This document shows positions 41,336-52,295 of a stretch of DNA of 64,000 nt, piece by piece. The notes under the pieces are model-generated. The model was not told where the DNA came from, did not search any database, and saw only the letters and a program-made list of their open reading frames with translations. The DNA is from Streptomyces longhuiensis. GTDB taxonomy: Bacteria > Actinomycetota > Actinomycetes > Streptomycetales > Streptomycetaceae. The position numbers were made by a program, and so were the translations under genes. How positions within the stretch are numbered: the first letter of the stretch is position 1; every line of letters begins with the position of its first letter. The stretch covers positions 930,001-994,000 of the forward strand of contig NZ_CP085173.1 in the NCBI RefSeq assembly GCF_020616555.1, written 5' to 3'.

Positions 41336-42737
41336 GTGGGCTGAACGGGTTCCGCATCGTCCGGCGCATGCCATGTCCCCTGTACTGAACGGGCTCCGCA
41401 TCGTCCGGCCCATGCCCATCTCCCCTGCACCCAAGGGAGTTGTCAGGGGTTCTGCGTTTGCCGAGCCCATCCAGCATCCGTCGCTGGTGGCGGTGGCCGA
41501 TCGTCTCGTACCCGACCACGGTGACGAAGGGGGCCAGCATCACGATGAGGAGGCACGCCGCGGTGGCGACGCCGGCCGCGGACAGGAGCACCGCCGCGAG
41601 CAGTACCGCCAGCGTGAGCGAGATCAGCAGCACGTGGAAGGAGTCGGCCGCGGACAGCAACAGCGTGTGCAGGAGATACACCATCAGCAGGTACAGGCCG
41701 ACCGGGATCGCCAGGGACAGCACGACGGCGACGTCACTGATCTCCGAGTGGTGCTCCAGGTGCAGGCCGGCGACGTGCAGACCGGCTCCGGCGCCGGCCA
41801 CTCCGATGAAGAGCGGGATGTGCCCGTAGCCGAAGAGGTAGCCGCGGCTGCGGCGGTGCACGAGGATGTCACCGAAGGGGGTGGAGAAGTACACCCACCA
41901 CATGCCGAAGGTCAGTCCGACGCCGGCGACGACCACGGCGATCGCGTTACCGCTCCATTGGGTCCCGGCCTCACCGCCGAGAAGGTCGCCGGAGGACGCG
42001 ACGGTCCCGACGACACCCTCCCCTAGAACGATGATGGCGAACAGGCCGTACCGCTCGGCGACATGGTGAGGGTGCCAGGGAGTGCCGCCCGCGCCGCCCT
42101 GGGTGAGGACAGGCAGTACGAGTTCGAGCGCGCCGAGCACGATGAAGGCGACGAACGCCGCGGTGAGTGGCAGATGCGCGAACCCGACCGCGACCCAACC
42201 GGCCTGGACGATCACCGTCCAGCGGATGTTCGCCATGCCGACGTCCCGGAATTCGGGGGACTCCCGCGCGGCGCGCCACCACTGCAGCACCATCGCGATC
42301 CGTATCACCACATACCCGAGGACCATCACCCTCAGATCGAGGTGGCCGCCCTCGTCGACCGAGTGGAACATCGCGGGCAGGCCGAGCGAGAACACGACGA
42401 CGCCGGTCATCTGCACCATCGTCAGAGCCCGGTAGAGCCAGTCGTCCGTACCGAACGCCGACGCGAACCAGCTGAAGCTGATCCACGCGACACTGATCGC
42501 GAACATCGCCAGGACGAACGCGGTGACGGCCTGTCCGGGATGCCCCTCGGAGACCATGTCGGCGAACTGGGAGGCGGCGGTTCCCACCGCGACCACAAAC
42601 GTCAGGTCGAACAGCAGCTCCAGCGGCGAGGAGACCCGACCGGGTTCTTCCGGATCGCGGCCGGTCATCGGCACCCGACTGTGCGCCAGGTTGCCGCCGG
42701 CACTGTGGGTGTGGTGGGAGTCGCTCATGCTGAGCAT
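41289..42737 (-). CDS. Low temperature requirement protein A (LtrA)-family membrane protein
   Basis: The 482-residue polytopic protein has the LtrA signatures VSSPLELLFDLTFVVAVGTAASQFAD, HHVAERYGLFAIIVLGEGVVGT and YFSTPFGDILVHRR, with about 12 hydrophobic segments. The cellular role is unknown apart from growth at low temperature in Listeria. After GHRHQRRMLDGLGKRR the C-terminal 40-50 residues are made by a tandem duplication read in two frames (GPDDAEPVQ, then RRTMRNPFS), so the natural end was probably earlier. The start may be ATG 42737 or 42728. Confidence 0.88.
   Translation of the reverse strand: MLSMSDSHHTHSAGGNLAHSRVPMTGRDPEEPGRVSSPLELLFDLTFVVAVGTAASQFADMVSEGHPGQAVTAFVLAMFAISVAWISFSWFASAFGTDDWLYRALTMVQMTGVVVFSLGLPAMFHSVDEGGHLDLRVMVLGYVVIRIAMVLQWWRAARESPEFRDVGMANIRWTVIVQAGWVAVGFAHLPLTAAFVAFIVLGALELVLPVLTQGGAGGTPWHPHHVAERYGLFAIIVLGEGVVGTVASSGDLLGGEAGTQWSGNAIAVVVAGVGLTFGMWWVYFSTPFGDILVHRRSRGYLFGYGHIPLFIGVAGAGAGLHVAGLHLEHHSEISDVAVVLSLAIPVGLYLLMVYLLHTLLLSAADSFHVLLISLTLAVLLAAVLLSAAGVATAACLLIVMLAPFVTVVGYETIGHRHQRRMLDGLGKRRTPDNSLGCRGDGHGPDDAEPVQYRGHGMRRTMRNPFSPLSPRGASRTGRWRRG
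41341..41429 (+). repeat. 44-bp imperfect tandem duplication at the LtrA 3' end
   Basis: Two copies beginning CTGAACGGG (41341-41384 and 41385-41429) differ at a few bases and one indel. They lie inside the LtrA C-terminal codons, just past the end of the convergent lipoprotein gene. Because 44 is not a multiple of three, the two copies are translated differently in LtrA. Confidence 0.85.
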
Positions 42738-42915
42738 GATGCCGCATGGGTGCGCGTCGAGCTGACTGACGCGGGACCGGCGCCTGAGGTGCGTCGATCA
42801 CGGTCGCTGCTGCTCTCGCGGGTCTCGCTGTCGCTCTCGCTCTCCCCCTCGCGCGCGTCACGACGCAGTCGCGGGCCCAGGCGTCAGCATCACCCCTGTC
42901 CCCGAACACGTCGCC

Positions 42916-43953
42916 TCAGCCGGACAGAGCCTTGCCGAAGGCTCCCGAACTCTGCTGAACCCCACTGCAATTGCTGAGCGCGTCGTCCGCCGAAGTGTCC
43001 GCGGAGGAGCACTGCTGGTCGCGGAACGTGGACCACATGGAGACCCACGCAAGGCCGTTCTTCTCCGCGAACGCACGCAGTCGGGCGGCGTCGGAAAGGG
43101 TGAACGTCTCGTTGTCGACGTCGTTCGTGCCGAGCATCGGCGTCACGGCGAGTCCACGCCAGGCATTCCTGTCCGACAGCCCGAAAATGTCCGCGAGTTG
43201 GGCGTGGGCCGCCTTGGCCGACGTGATGGCGTAATCACCCATGTCGCCGGTGTAGGACGTGCCGTAGTTCATCGTCATGATGTTGACGCTGGACACCTTC
43301 ACACCTTGGTCGTTGGCCGACTCCAAAAGCGCCACGCTGTCCGAGTCCAGGCCCGACGGCATCACGGGAAGGGTGAAGGACACCGTGAGGTCGGTGCGCT
43401 TCTTCTGCAACAGGGCGATCGCCTTCGAGCGCAGGGTCACCGAGTCTGAGTCCTTGAGCGCATCGCCCTCGATGTCGAAGTCGGCCTGGGTGGCGCCGGC
43501 GGCGTCGAGCGCGGCTGCGTAGGCGTCGGCCAGCGCGGACGCGCTGCCGCATGTCTCGGCCAGTTCCTTGCCGGACGCCCCGCCGAAGGAGACGCGCACG
43601 GTCGCGCCGGACGCCTTGAGTGCCGAGATCCGCTTCTTCACCGTCGCGTCACCGATGCCGTGCGTGCCGTTCCACGTGGGCGTGCAGGAGCTGCCGTCCG
43701 CGATGGTGAAGGCAAGGTTGTACGTGGAGGGGGACGCGGCCGCGTCCAGGTCCGAAGCGTCCGTGGCGCTGGCGTAGGGGGCGAACGGCCTCGACGACGC
43801 GGATGCCGTCGCAGCCGGCGAGGGTGCTCCGTGGGGTGACGCGGCCGCCGAGTCCGCGCCCGGTCCCGGGCTCCCCGATGAGCACCCCGCGCAGGTCGCT
43901 ACCGCCACCAGCGACACGATCGCGGCGGCCGGCCTCCCCAGAAGATTCCTCAT
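42916..43953 (-). CDS. GH18 chitinase-like lipoprotein
   Basis: The 345-residue protein has a lipoprotein-type signal (MRNLLGRPAAAIVSLVAVATCAGC) and an Ala/Ser/Pro linker, then a GH18 TIM barrel. The catalytic DxDxE motif is present as ADFDIEG; VRVSFGGASG is the strand-3 SxGG motif, and VNIMTMNYG is the later barrel strand. It would cut beta-1,4-GlcNAc polymers outside the cell. ATG 43953 gives the signal peptide; ATG 43968 is an alternative. It is divergent from the MatA/MatB-like operon, and may edit that polysaccharide or chitin. Confidence 0.85.
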   Translation of the reverse strand: MRNLLGRPAAAIVSLVAVATCAGCSSGSPGPGADSAAASPHGAPSPAATASASSRPFAPYASATDASDLDAAASPSTYNLAFTIADGSSCTPTWNGTHGIGDATVKKRISALKASGATVRVSFGGASGKELAETCGSASALADAYAAALDAAGATQADFDIEGDALKDSDSVTLRSKAIALLQKKRTDLTVSFTLPVMPSGLDSDSVALLESANDQGVKVSSVNIMTMNYGTSYTGDMGDYAITSAKAAHAQLADIFGLSDRNAWRGLAVTPMLGTNDVDNETFTLSDAARLRAFAEKNGLAWVSMWSTFRDQQCSSADTSADDALSNCSGVQQSSGAFGKALSG

Positions 43954-44114
43954 CGCGCATGCACCCATTTCTTGTCGGTCCCGTCCCGGAACTGAAACAC
44001 GGAAGCCTGTGATCCAGGTGTCATAAGGCAAATCACAGCGAACTGAGGGCCTTCTCAGGGTGCGCACAGGAATGACTGTGAGTTGCCACATGAAGATCCC
44101 ATAGCGTCCCGAGA

Positions 44115-44525
44115 ATGCATTTCGATTCCTCCGTCGAAAACCGTGCCAGTGGGCGCGGAAGCCACCGCAAGCGTGGAAAAGGGGCCGATGAGGGCCCCGT
44201 CTTCGTCGACAGCTCCGGGCGGCGCGCCAAGCTGCTGCGCAGGTTCGGCCTCACCGTGGTCGTCGCCTGTCTGGGCTACGCGGTCGTCCTCGGCCTGTCG
44301 TTCATGGGGTGGGGTGTGTCCGTGAGCACGACCGACCTGCTGCCCTTCGGTGGTGGAGCTGGCGGTGCCGGCACGGGTCGTGGTCCGGCCGACGCCGGGT
44401 ACGGCGTCCCTGGCGGCGCCGGCCGGCAGGGAACGTTTCCGGCCACCCGCCCCTCCCTCTCGCCCAGCCCTTCGCTGCCCGCCCCCTCTGCGTCGGCCAC
44501 CGCCGACGCCACTGACGCGCAGTAA
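44115..44525 (+). CDS. Small membrane protein preceding the MatB-like synthase (MatA-like)
   Basis: The 136-residue protein has a basic N-terminus, one transmembrane helix (LTVVVACLGYAVVLGLSFMGWGV) and a low-complexity exterior tail rich in Gly, Ser, Pro and Ala. It lies 9 bases before the bifunctional deacetylase/glycosyltransferase gene. Its size and position resemble the partner protein in the Streptomyces mat (mycelial aggregation) locus, so a role in assembling or exporting the same surface polysaccharide is inferred. Confidence 0.7.
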   Translation: MHFDSSVENRASGRGSHRKRGKGADEGPVFVDSSGRRAKLLRRFGLTVVVACLGYAVVLGLSFMGWGVSVSTTDLLPFGGGAGGAGTGRGPADAGYGVPGGAGRQGTFPATRPSLSPSPSLPAPSASATADATDAQ

Positions 44526-44534
44526 AGGGAAACC

Positions 44535-46922
44535 ATGACTCGCAACGCCTCCGCGCGGCGCCGTCGCCGCGCCGCTCCCTCCCGCTTCGAACGCGCCGGG
44601 CGCCGAGCCGCCGCTCTGCAGCGGCCGCGCGTCGTCCTCGCGCTCGTTCTCGTCCTGGGACTCGTCAGCGTGATGCTGCTCGACGGATATCTGCGGGCCG
44701 AGGTCCTGGGCGACCACCGCGTCCGCACCGACGCGGCCTACGACAAGGTGCCGCAGCGCATCCTCGACGGCGGCCCGATTCTGACCTCGACCAACGGTTC
44801 CATGCGAACGCAGTCCGTTCCGAAGAAGACCGTCGTGCTCACCTTCGACGACGGTCCCGACGCCACGTACACCGAGAAGGTCCTCGAGATCCTCGCGGAC
44901 AACGATGTGGACGGCACGTTCTTCCTCGTGGGGTCCATGATCGCCCGGCACCCCGGCATCGTGAAGGACATGGTCGCCCAGGGGAACGAGGTCGGCCTGC
45001 ACACCTTCACCCACGTCGACCTCTCCTACCAGAGTGACGCCCGGGTCAAGCGTGAACTCACACAGACCCAGCTGGCCCTGGCGGGAGCGGCCGGCATCAC
45101 CACGAAGCTGGTGCGAGCGCCCTATTCGTCCGAGGCCTCCGCGATCGACAACTACAGCTGGCCGGTCTACAAGAAGCTCGGCGCCATGGGCTACACCAGC
45201 GTCTTCGTCGACACCGACAGCGACGACTGGAAGAAGCCGGGCGTCTCGAAGATCGTCCAGTGGGCGACGCCGAAGAAGAACAAGGGCGCGTCGGTGCTCT
45301 TCCACGACGCCGGCGGCAACCGTGACCAGACGCTCAGGGCGCTGCCGAAGTACATCAAGAAGATGAAGGCGAAGGGCTACACCTTCACGACGGTCAGCGG
45401 CGCCATGGCCAAGTCCGCGGCGCAGCGCGGCTCGGCGCAGAACGGATCCGCCCAGAACGGATCGGCGCAGGACAGCGGCGCGCAGGCCGGCGGGACTCAG
45501 GACGCCGGCGCTCAGGCCGGTGGGGCGCAGAGGTCCGATCAGGCGCCGGGTGGCGCGGCAGCCCCACAGGGGACCCCTCCTTCCTCCGGCACGAACGCTC
45601 CGGGCGGCGGCGCTCAGAACGTCGGCCAGGCAGCCCACTCCAAAGCCACCGGCACCATCCTCTACGAAGGCAAGGCTCTCATCGCGGCGGTCGCGATCGC
45701 CGAGTGGACGGTGCCGACGCTGGCCGTCTTCCTCGCGGTCGTCGGCGTCGCGGTCATGGCGCGATTCGCGATGATGCTGGTCCTCGCGCGGCGCCACTAC
45801 AGGCAGCGGAACAAGCGTCGCTTCAGCTGGGGACCGCCCGTGACCAGGCCGGTGAGCGTGATCGTGCCCGCGTACAACGAGAAGGAGTGCATCGCCAACA
45901 CCCTCAACTCCCTTGCACAGAGCACGCATCCCATCGAGATCATCGTCGTGGACGACGGCTCGACGGACGGCACGAAGGAGATCGCCGAATCTCTCGGCCT
46001 GCCCAACGTGCGGGTGATCCGTCAGGAGAACGCCGGAAAGCCGGCGGCGCTGAACAACGGTGTGCGCAATGCCAGTTACGACATCGTCGTGATGATGGAC
46101 GGTGACACGGTCTTCGAGCCGGACACCGTCCGGCAGCTGGTGCAGCCGTTCGCCGCCTCGGAGATCGGCGCGGTCGCGGGCAACGCCAAGGTCGGCAACC
46201 GCAACACGGTCATCGGCGCCTGGCAGCACATCGAGTACGTGATGGGCTTCAACCTGGATCGCCGCATGTACGACCTCCTGCGTTGTATGCCCACCATCCC
46301 CGGAGCGATCGGAGCGTTCCGGCGTCAGGCCGTCCTCGAGGTCGGTGGCATGAGCGAGGACACCCTCGCCGAGGACACCGACATCACCGTCGCCATGCAC
46401 CGCGCCGGATGGCGCGTGGTGTACCAGGAGCATGCGCGGGCCTGGACGGAGGCACCGGCCTCGCTCAAGCAGCTGTGGAGCCAGCGCTACCGGTGGTCGT
46501 ACGGCACCATGCAGGCACTGTGGAAGCACCGCAAGTCCCTCGTGGACAAGGGGCCTTCGGGCCGCTTCGGGCGGGTGGGCATGCCGCTCGTGGTGCTCTT
46601 CCAGATCGTCACGCCGGTCTTCGCACCGCTGATCGACCTCTTCACCGTCTACTCGATGATCTTCGTGGACCTCAAGGCGTCCCTGCTCGCGTGGCTGGCC
46701 GTGCTCGCCGTCCAACTCGTGTGCGCCGCCTACGCGTTCCGCCTCGACGGCGAGAAGTACCGCTACCTGTGGATGCTCCCGCTCCAGCAGATCGCCTACC
46801 GCCAGATGATGTACCTGGTCCTCATCCACTCCTCCATCACCGCCCTCACGGGCGGCCGGCTGCGCTGGCAGAAGCTCAAGCGCACCGGCGAGGTCGGGAC
46901 GCCGACGGGGGTGGGGCGGTGA
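44535..46922 (+). CDS. matB: Bifunctional polysaccharide deacetylase / family 2 glycosyltransferase (MatB-like)
   Basis: The 795-residue membrane protein has a signal-anchor helix (about 33-52), an extracytoplasmic NodB deacetylase (TFDDGPD, HTFTHVDLSY, RAPYSSE), a flexible linker with SAQNG repeats (about 295-370), transmembrane helices near 385-415, and a cytoplasmic GT2 synthase: VIVPAYNE, DDGSTDGT, MMDGDTVFEPD, EDTD and the QxxRW-type QRYRW. More membrane helices follow at the C-terminus. Such proteins make and partly deacetylate poly-beta-1,6-GlcNAc-type polymers causing pellet formation in Streptomyces. AAAGGGA lies before the ATG. It overlaps the acyltransferase gene by GTGA. Confidence 0.88.
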   Translation: MTRNASARRRRRAAPSRFERAGRRAAALQRPRVVLALVLVLGLVSVMLLDGYLRAEVLGDHRVRTDAAYDKVPQRILDGGPILTSTNGSMRTQSVPKKTVVLTFDDGPDATYTEKVLEILADNDVDGTFFLVGSMIARHPGIVKDMVAQGNEVGLHTFTHVDLSYQSDARVKRELTQTQLALAGAAGITTKLVRAPYSSEASAIDNYSWPVYKKLGAMGYTSVFVDTDSDDWKKPGVSKIVQWATPKKNKGASVLFHDAGGNRDQTLRALPKYIKKMKAKGYTFTTVSGAMAKSAAQRGSAQNGSAQNGSAQDSGAQAGGTQDAGAQAGGAQRSDQAPGGAAAPQGTPPSSGTNAPGGGAQNVGQAAHSKATGTILYEGKALIAAVAIAEWTVPTLAVFLAVVGVAVMARFAMMLVLARRHYRQRNKRRFSWGPPVTRPVSVIVPAYNEKECIANTLNSLAQSTHPIEIIVVDDGSTDGTKEIAESLGLPNVRVIRQENAGKPAALNNGVRNASYDIVVMMDGDTVFEPDTVRQLVQPFAASEIGAVAGNAKVGNRNTVIGAWQHIEYVMGFNLDRRMYDLLRCMPTIPGAIGAFRRQAVLEVGGMSEDTLAEDTDITVAMHRAGWRVVYQEHARAWTEAPASLKQLWSQRYRWSYGTMQALWKHRKSLVDKGPSGRFGRVGMPLVVLFQIVTPVFAPLIDLFTVYSMIFVDLKASLLAWLAVLAVQLVCAAYAFRLDGEKYRYLWMLPLQQIAYRQMMYLVLIHSSITALTGGRLRWQKLKRTGEVGTPTGVGR

Positions 46923-48127
46923 CCTCGGAGGCACAGGGGAATCGTCACGGAGCCGCTCGGCGAACGCGCGGAACACCTGGTACGCCAGGAACGCCGAGTA
47001 CGGCAGGCATGCAGGGCCTGGATCAGGACACCACGCCTCTCCGGGTGATCGGGCGGGACCGAGAGCCCGTGCCCGAGGCTCCGACAGCCCGGACAGGCGG
47101 GCGCGACCGGTACTTCGACACGCTTCGTGCCCTCGCGCTGATTCGCGTCGTGGCCTACCACACGTTCGGCTGGATGTGGGCGGGCCTCGTCTTCCCCTCC
47201 ATGGGCGTCATGTTCGCGCTCGCCGGGTCACTGATGGCCAAGTCACTTGAACGGCCCGCCGTTTCGGTGATCAGAAGCCGGATACGACGGCTGCTGCCGC
47301 CCTTCTGGCTCTGGGGGCTGTTCGTCGTCCTCGCGATGCTGCTGCACGGCTGGATGCCGGGGTGGCAGGTCGTCTACTGGGTGGTGCCCCTCGGCGACCC
47401 GCCGGGCAACAGCTGGGGCATGCAGGCCTGGGAGATCCTCTGGTACCTGCGCGCCTACCTGTGGTTCGTGCTCCTGTCGCCGCTGCTGCTGAAGGTGTTC
47501 CGGCTGGCGCCACTGGCGGTGCTTCTCGCCTCGCTCGCGCCGATCGTGGTGCTCCAGTTCGTGTGGCAGGCGCCGGACAACCGGTTCGGCAGCTGCCTCC
47601 TCGACTTCGCCACGTTCCTGTTCTGCTGGCTCGTGGGCATCGCGCACCGTGAGGGCGTCCTGGCCCGGTTTCGTCCGGGACCCGTCGTCGTGCTGTCTCT
47701 CGTGGCCCTGGCCTACGGTGCCTGGTTCGCTCTCACCCACCAGGCGGAGTACGGGAGTTACGACCTGGACGACATCCCGATGGCGCAGGCCTTCTGGTCG
47801 GCCGGGTTCGTGACGCTGCTGATGTACTCGAAGGCGTACTTCAAGGTCGACTTCGCGTGGCTGGCCCGCTTCAGACGGCTCGACCGGACCGTGTCGGTCT
47901 TCAACGCGAGGGCGATGACGATCTACCTCTGGCACGAGATCGCGCTGATCCTCGCGGTGCCGCTGATCGACCAGTTCTGGAACGTGCCCGCGTTCGCGCA
48001 GTACCTGCCGCTGGAGAGCCAGTGGTTCATGTTCGGTGTCGGCTGGGTGCTGATCGCCGTGGCGATCCCGCTGGTGGGATGGGTGGAGGACGTCGCGGCG
48101 AAGCGACGGCCTCGGCTGCTGCCGTGA
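46919..48127 (+). CDS. Membrane acyltransferase family 3
   Basis: The 402-residue protein has an N-terminal disordered segment (TPGTPGTPST, to about residue 60) and then about ten transmembrane helices of the acyltransferase 3 family: RYFDTLRALALIRVVAYHTFGWMW carries the family His, SMGVMFALAGSLMAKS and SVIRSRIRRLLPPFWLWG follow. It starts at GTG 46919, overlapping the matB stop. It probably acylates the surface polysaccharide made by MatB. The N-terminal extension is longer than usual. Confidence 0.88.
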   Translation: MTSEAQGNRHGAARRTRGTPGTPGTPSTAGMQGLDQDTTPLRVIGRDREPVPEAPTARTGGRDRYFDTLRALALIRVVAYHTFGWMWAGLVFPSMGVMFALAGSLMAKSLERPAVSVIRSRIRRLLPPFWLWGLFVVLAMLLHGWMPGWQVVYWVVPLGDPPGNSWGMQAWEILWYLRAYLWFVLLSPLLLKVFRLAPLAVLLASLAPIVVLQFVWQAPDNRFGSCLLDFATFLFCWLVGIAHREGVLARFRPGPVVVLSLVALAYGAWFALTHQAEYGSYDLDDIPMAQAFWSAGFVTLLMYSKAYFKVDFAWLARFRRLDRTVSVFNARAMTIYLWHEIALILAVPLIDQFWNVPAFAQYLPLESQWFMFGVGWVLIAVAIPLVGWVEDVAAKRRPRLLP

Positions 48128-48133
48128 GGGTCA

Positions 48134-48169
48134 GGCCTGCCTCCCTGAAGACCTGAAGAGAGGCAGGCC
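48134..48169. terminator. Hairpin terminator between acyltransferase and quinone oxidoreductase genes
   Basis: GGCCTGCCTC (48134-48143) pairs perfectly with GAGGCAGGCC (48160-48169) across a 16-base loop, seven bases after the acyltransferase stop and in the gap between convergent genes. Confidence 0.75.
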
Positions 48170-48282
48170 CGAGCGGCGGTCGCCGACGGTGTCGCCGTGG
48201 CACGGCGCTGTCCGGCGACCGTCGGACCCATCCATGCCGTGGTGACCGAGCCACGCGACTGCGCCGATGCCGTTGGTGGCGG

Positions 48283-49260
48283 TCAGTCGCCGATGCGCAG
48301 CAGCAGCTTGCCCGTTGACGTGCGTGAGTCGACGAGCCGGTGAGCGCCGGCGGCGTCCGCGAGCGGGAACTCCGCGGTGACCGGCAGCGACACCGTGCCG
48401 TCGGCGACGGTGCGCAGGGCGCGCTCGGTCAGCGTGCGCACCACCTGGGGGGCTGCCTTCGCGAGCGCCAGAATGGAGAAGCCCGCGACAGTGCGGCCCA
48501 TCGCGTACAGATCGGGCTGCCCGACCTGCCACGGCTGCTGCCCGCCGGCGTTGCCGAAGGACACCAGGCGCCCGAAGACCGCCAGAGCGTCGAGACCGCG
48601 GCGCAGCGTGTCGCCGCCCACCGGGTCGAGGATCAGGTCGACGCCCCTGCCGCCGGTGGCACTTCGGACGTCCTCGTCGAAGGTCTCGGTCGGAAAGACC
48701 TGGTCGTAGCCGTGCTGGAGGGCGTACTCGGCCTTGGCGCCGGTGGACGCCACGCCGTACACCGCGCCGGCACCGGCCGCCCGGGCCAGTTGCCCGGCCA
48801 CCGTGCCGATGCCTCCCGCCGCACTGTGGACGAGGACGCTCTCTCCCGCCCGAAGACGCCCCACTTCGTGGATCAGGCCGTAAGCGGTCGGCAGCACCGT
48901 GGGCAGCGTGGCCGCGGTACGCAGGTCCAGCCCGCCGGGCAGCGGGAAGACGGACGCGGCCTCGGCGAGCACGACCTCGGCGTAGCCACCCCCGTCGACG
49001 AGCGCGGCGACCTCCTGCCCGACGGTCAGCCCTTCGACGCCCTCGCCGACCGCCCGGACCCGTCCGGACACTTCCAGGCCAGGCCGGTAGGGCAGCGAGG
49101 CCACCCGGTACCCGTCCGCGCGCGCCTTGATGTCCGCGAAGTTCACTCCCGCCCATGCGGCATCAACGCTCACCTGGCCCGGCCCCGGCTCGGGCGCATC
49201 GGCCTGTACGAGCCGCAGCACTTCGGGGCCGCCGTACTCCTGGAACTCGACCGCACGCAT
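48283..49260 (-). CDS. Zinc-type alcohol dehydrogenase family quinone oxidoreductase
   Basis: The 325-residue MDR enzyme starts MRAVEFQEYGGPEVLRLV and has AWAGVNFADIKARADGY, the NADPH-binding HSAAGGIGTVAGQLARAAG, and GGRGVDLILDPVGGDTLRRGL. It lacks the catalytic-zinc Cys, as quinone-oxidoreductase members do. ATG 49260 matches the family start, with GGAGGG upstream. It is divergent from an ArsR-type regulator that probably represses it in response to electrophiles or quinones. Confidence 0.92.
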   Translation of the reverse strand: MRAVEFQEYGGPEVLRLVQADAPEPGPGQVSVDAAWAGVNFADIKARADGYRVASLPYRPGLEVSGRVRAVGEGVEGLTVGQEVAALVDGGGYAEVVLAEAASVFPLPGGLDLRTAATLPTVLPTAYGLIHEVGRLRAGESVLVHSAAGGIGTVAGQLARAAGAGAVYGVASTGAKAEYALQHGYDQVFPTETFDEDVRSATGGRGVDLILDPVGGDTLRRGLDALAVFGRLVSFGNAGGQQPWQVGQPDLYAMGRTVAGFSILALAKAAPQVVRTLTERALRTVADGTVSLPVTAEFPLADAAGAHRLVDSRTSTGKLLLRIGD

Positions 49261-49279
49261 AAGTGAACCTGCCCTCCGC

Positions 49280-49305
49280 GAGTGTTCAACGAGAAGCGAA
49301 CACTC
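49280..49305. promoter_or_regulatory. ArsR-type operator in the divergent promoter
   Basis: GAGTGTTC (49280-49287) and GAACACTC (49298-49305) are a perfect inverted repeat with a 10-base spacer. A third half-site, GAACACTT, is at 49325-49332, and a TAAGAT -10-like element lies at 49312-49317. The site is between the quinone oxidoreductase and ArsR genes and is well placed for a small dimeric repressor controlling both. Confidence 0.7.
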
Positions 49306-49376
49306 GGACTGTAAGATGAACATCGAACACTTGGCAAGCGGAGACGCGGACACATGGGGCGCCGGGAGGAATCGGG

Positions 49377-49727
49377 ATGGCGGCAAAGTCAGAACGTGCG
49401 GGTGCGGGGTACCGTCCGGCACCCGTGCACACGCACCCCGACGACGTTCCACTCCTGACCGCCCTTTCCGCGCTGGCGGACCCCGTACGCATCCAGCTGA
49501 TTCGCGATCTCGCCGGTCAACCCGACTGGACGCTCAGCTGCAGCAACTTCGACGTGCCGGTCGGCCGGGCCGCCAAGAGCCATCACTTCTCCGTCCTGCG
49601 CGACGCCGGCCTGGTCGAACAGCGCGATCAGGGCCCCAAGCGGCTCAACCGGCTGCGCCGGGAGGAGTTCGACGACCGCTTCCCCGGCCTCCTCGACCTC
49701 GCCCTGCGCGCCGACTCCGTCACCTGA
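49377..49727 (+). CDS. ArsR-family winged-helix repressor
   Basis: The 116-residue HTH_20/ArsR-type regulator reads PLLTALSALADPVRIQLIRDLAGQPDWTLSCSNFDVPVGRAAKSHHFSVLRDAGLVEQRDQGPKRLNRLRREEFDDRFPGLL. It carries a single Cys (CSNFD) in the region where related regulators sense reactive species. It faces the quinone oxidoreductase gene across 116 bases containing an inverted-repeat operator. Confidence 0.9.
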   Translation: MAAKSERAGAGYRPAPVHTHPDDVPLLTALSALADPVRIQLIRDLAGQPDWTLSCSNFDVPVGRAAKSHHFSVLRDAGLVEQRDQGPKRLNRLRREEFDDRFPGLLDLALRADSVT

Positions 49728-49805
49728 GCCGAGAGAGCGGTCCACGCGATCGCTCGCCACTACCGCACGTGGCGTCCCGGCCGCCGAAGCCGCGTCGGCG
49801 TCTGA

Positions 49806-52223
<2,418 letters not shown>

Positions 52224-52295
52224 TTCCGTACGACCACCGGGCACGTCGCCCACCACTGAGCAAGTGCGCCTCTGACGTGTTGAGTTGACGATGGA

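Noticed and set aside
40898..41470. Minus-strand open frame opposite the small lipoprotein gene
   Set aside because: It has no ribosome site, signal or recognisable family; the plus strand has GGAGG and a good lipobox. It also overlaps the end of LtrA.
45415..45545. Short repeated units resembling a CRISPR or minisatellite
   Set aside because: They encode the SAQNG/GAQ linker of the MatB-like protein. Units are in frame, degenerate and without spacers.
44055..46976. A 973-codon open frame antisense to the MatB-like gene
   Set aside because: It is a by-product of high third-position GC. It is rich in Arg, His, Gly and Val, has no domain, and the opposite strand encodes a clear enzyme.
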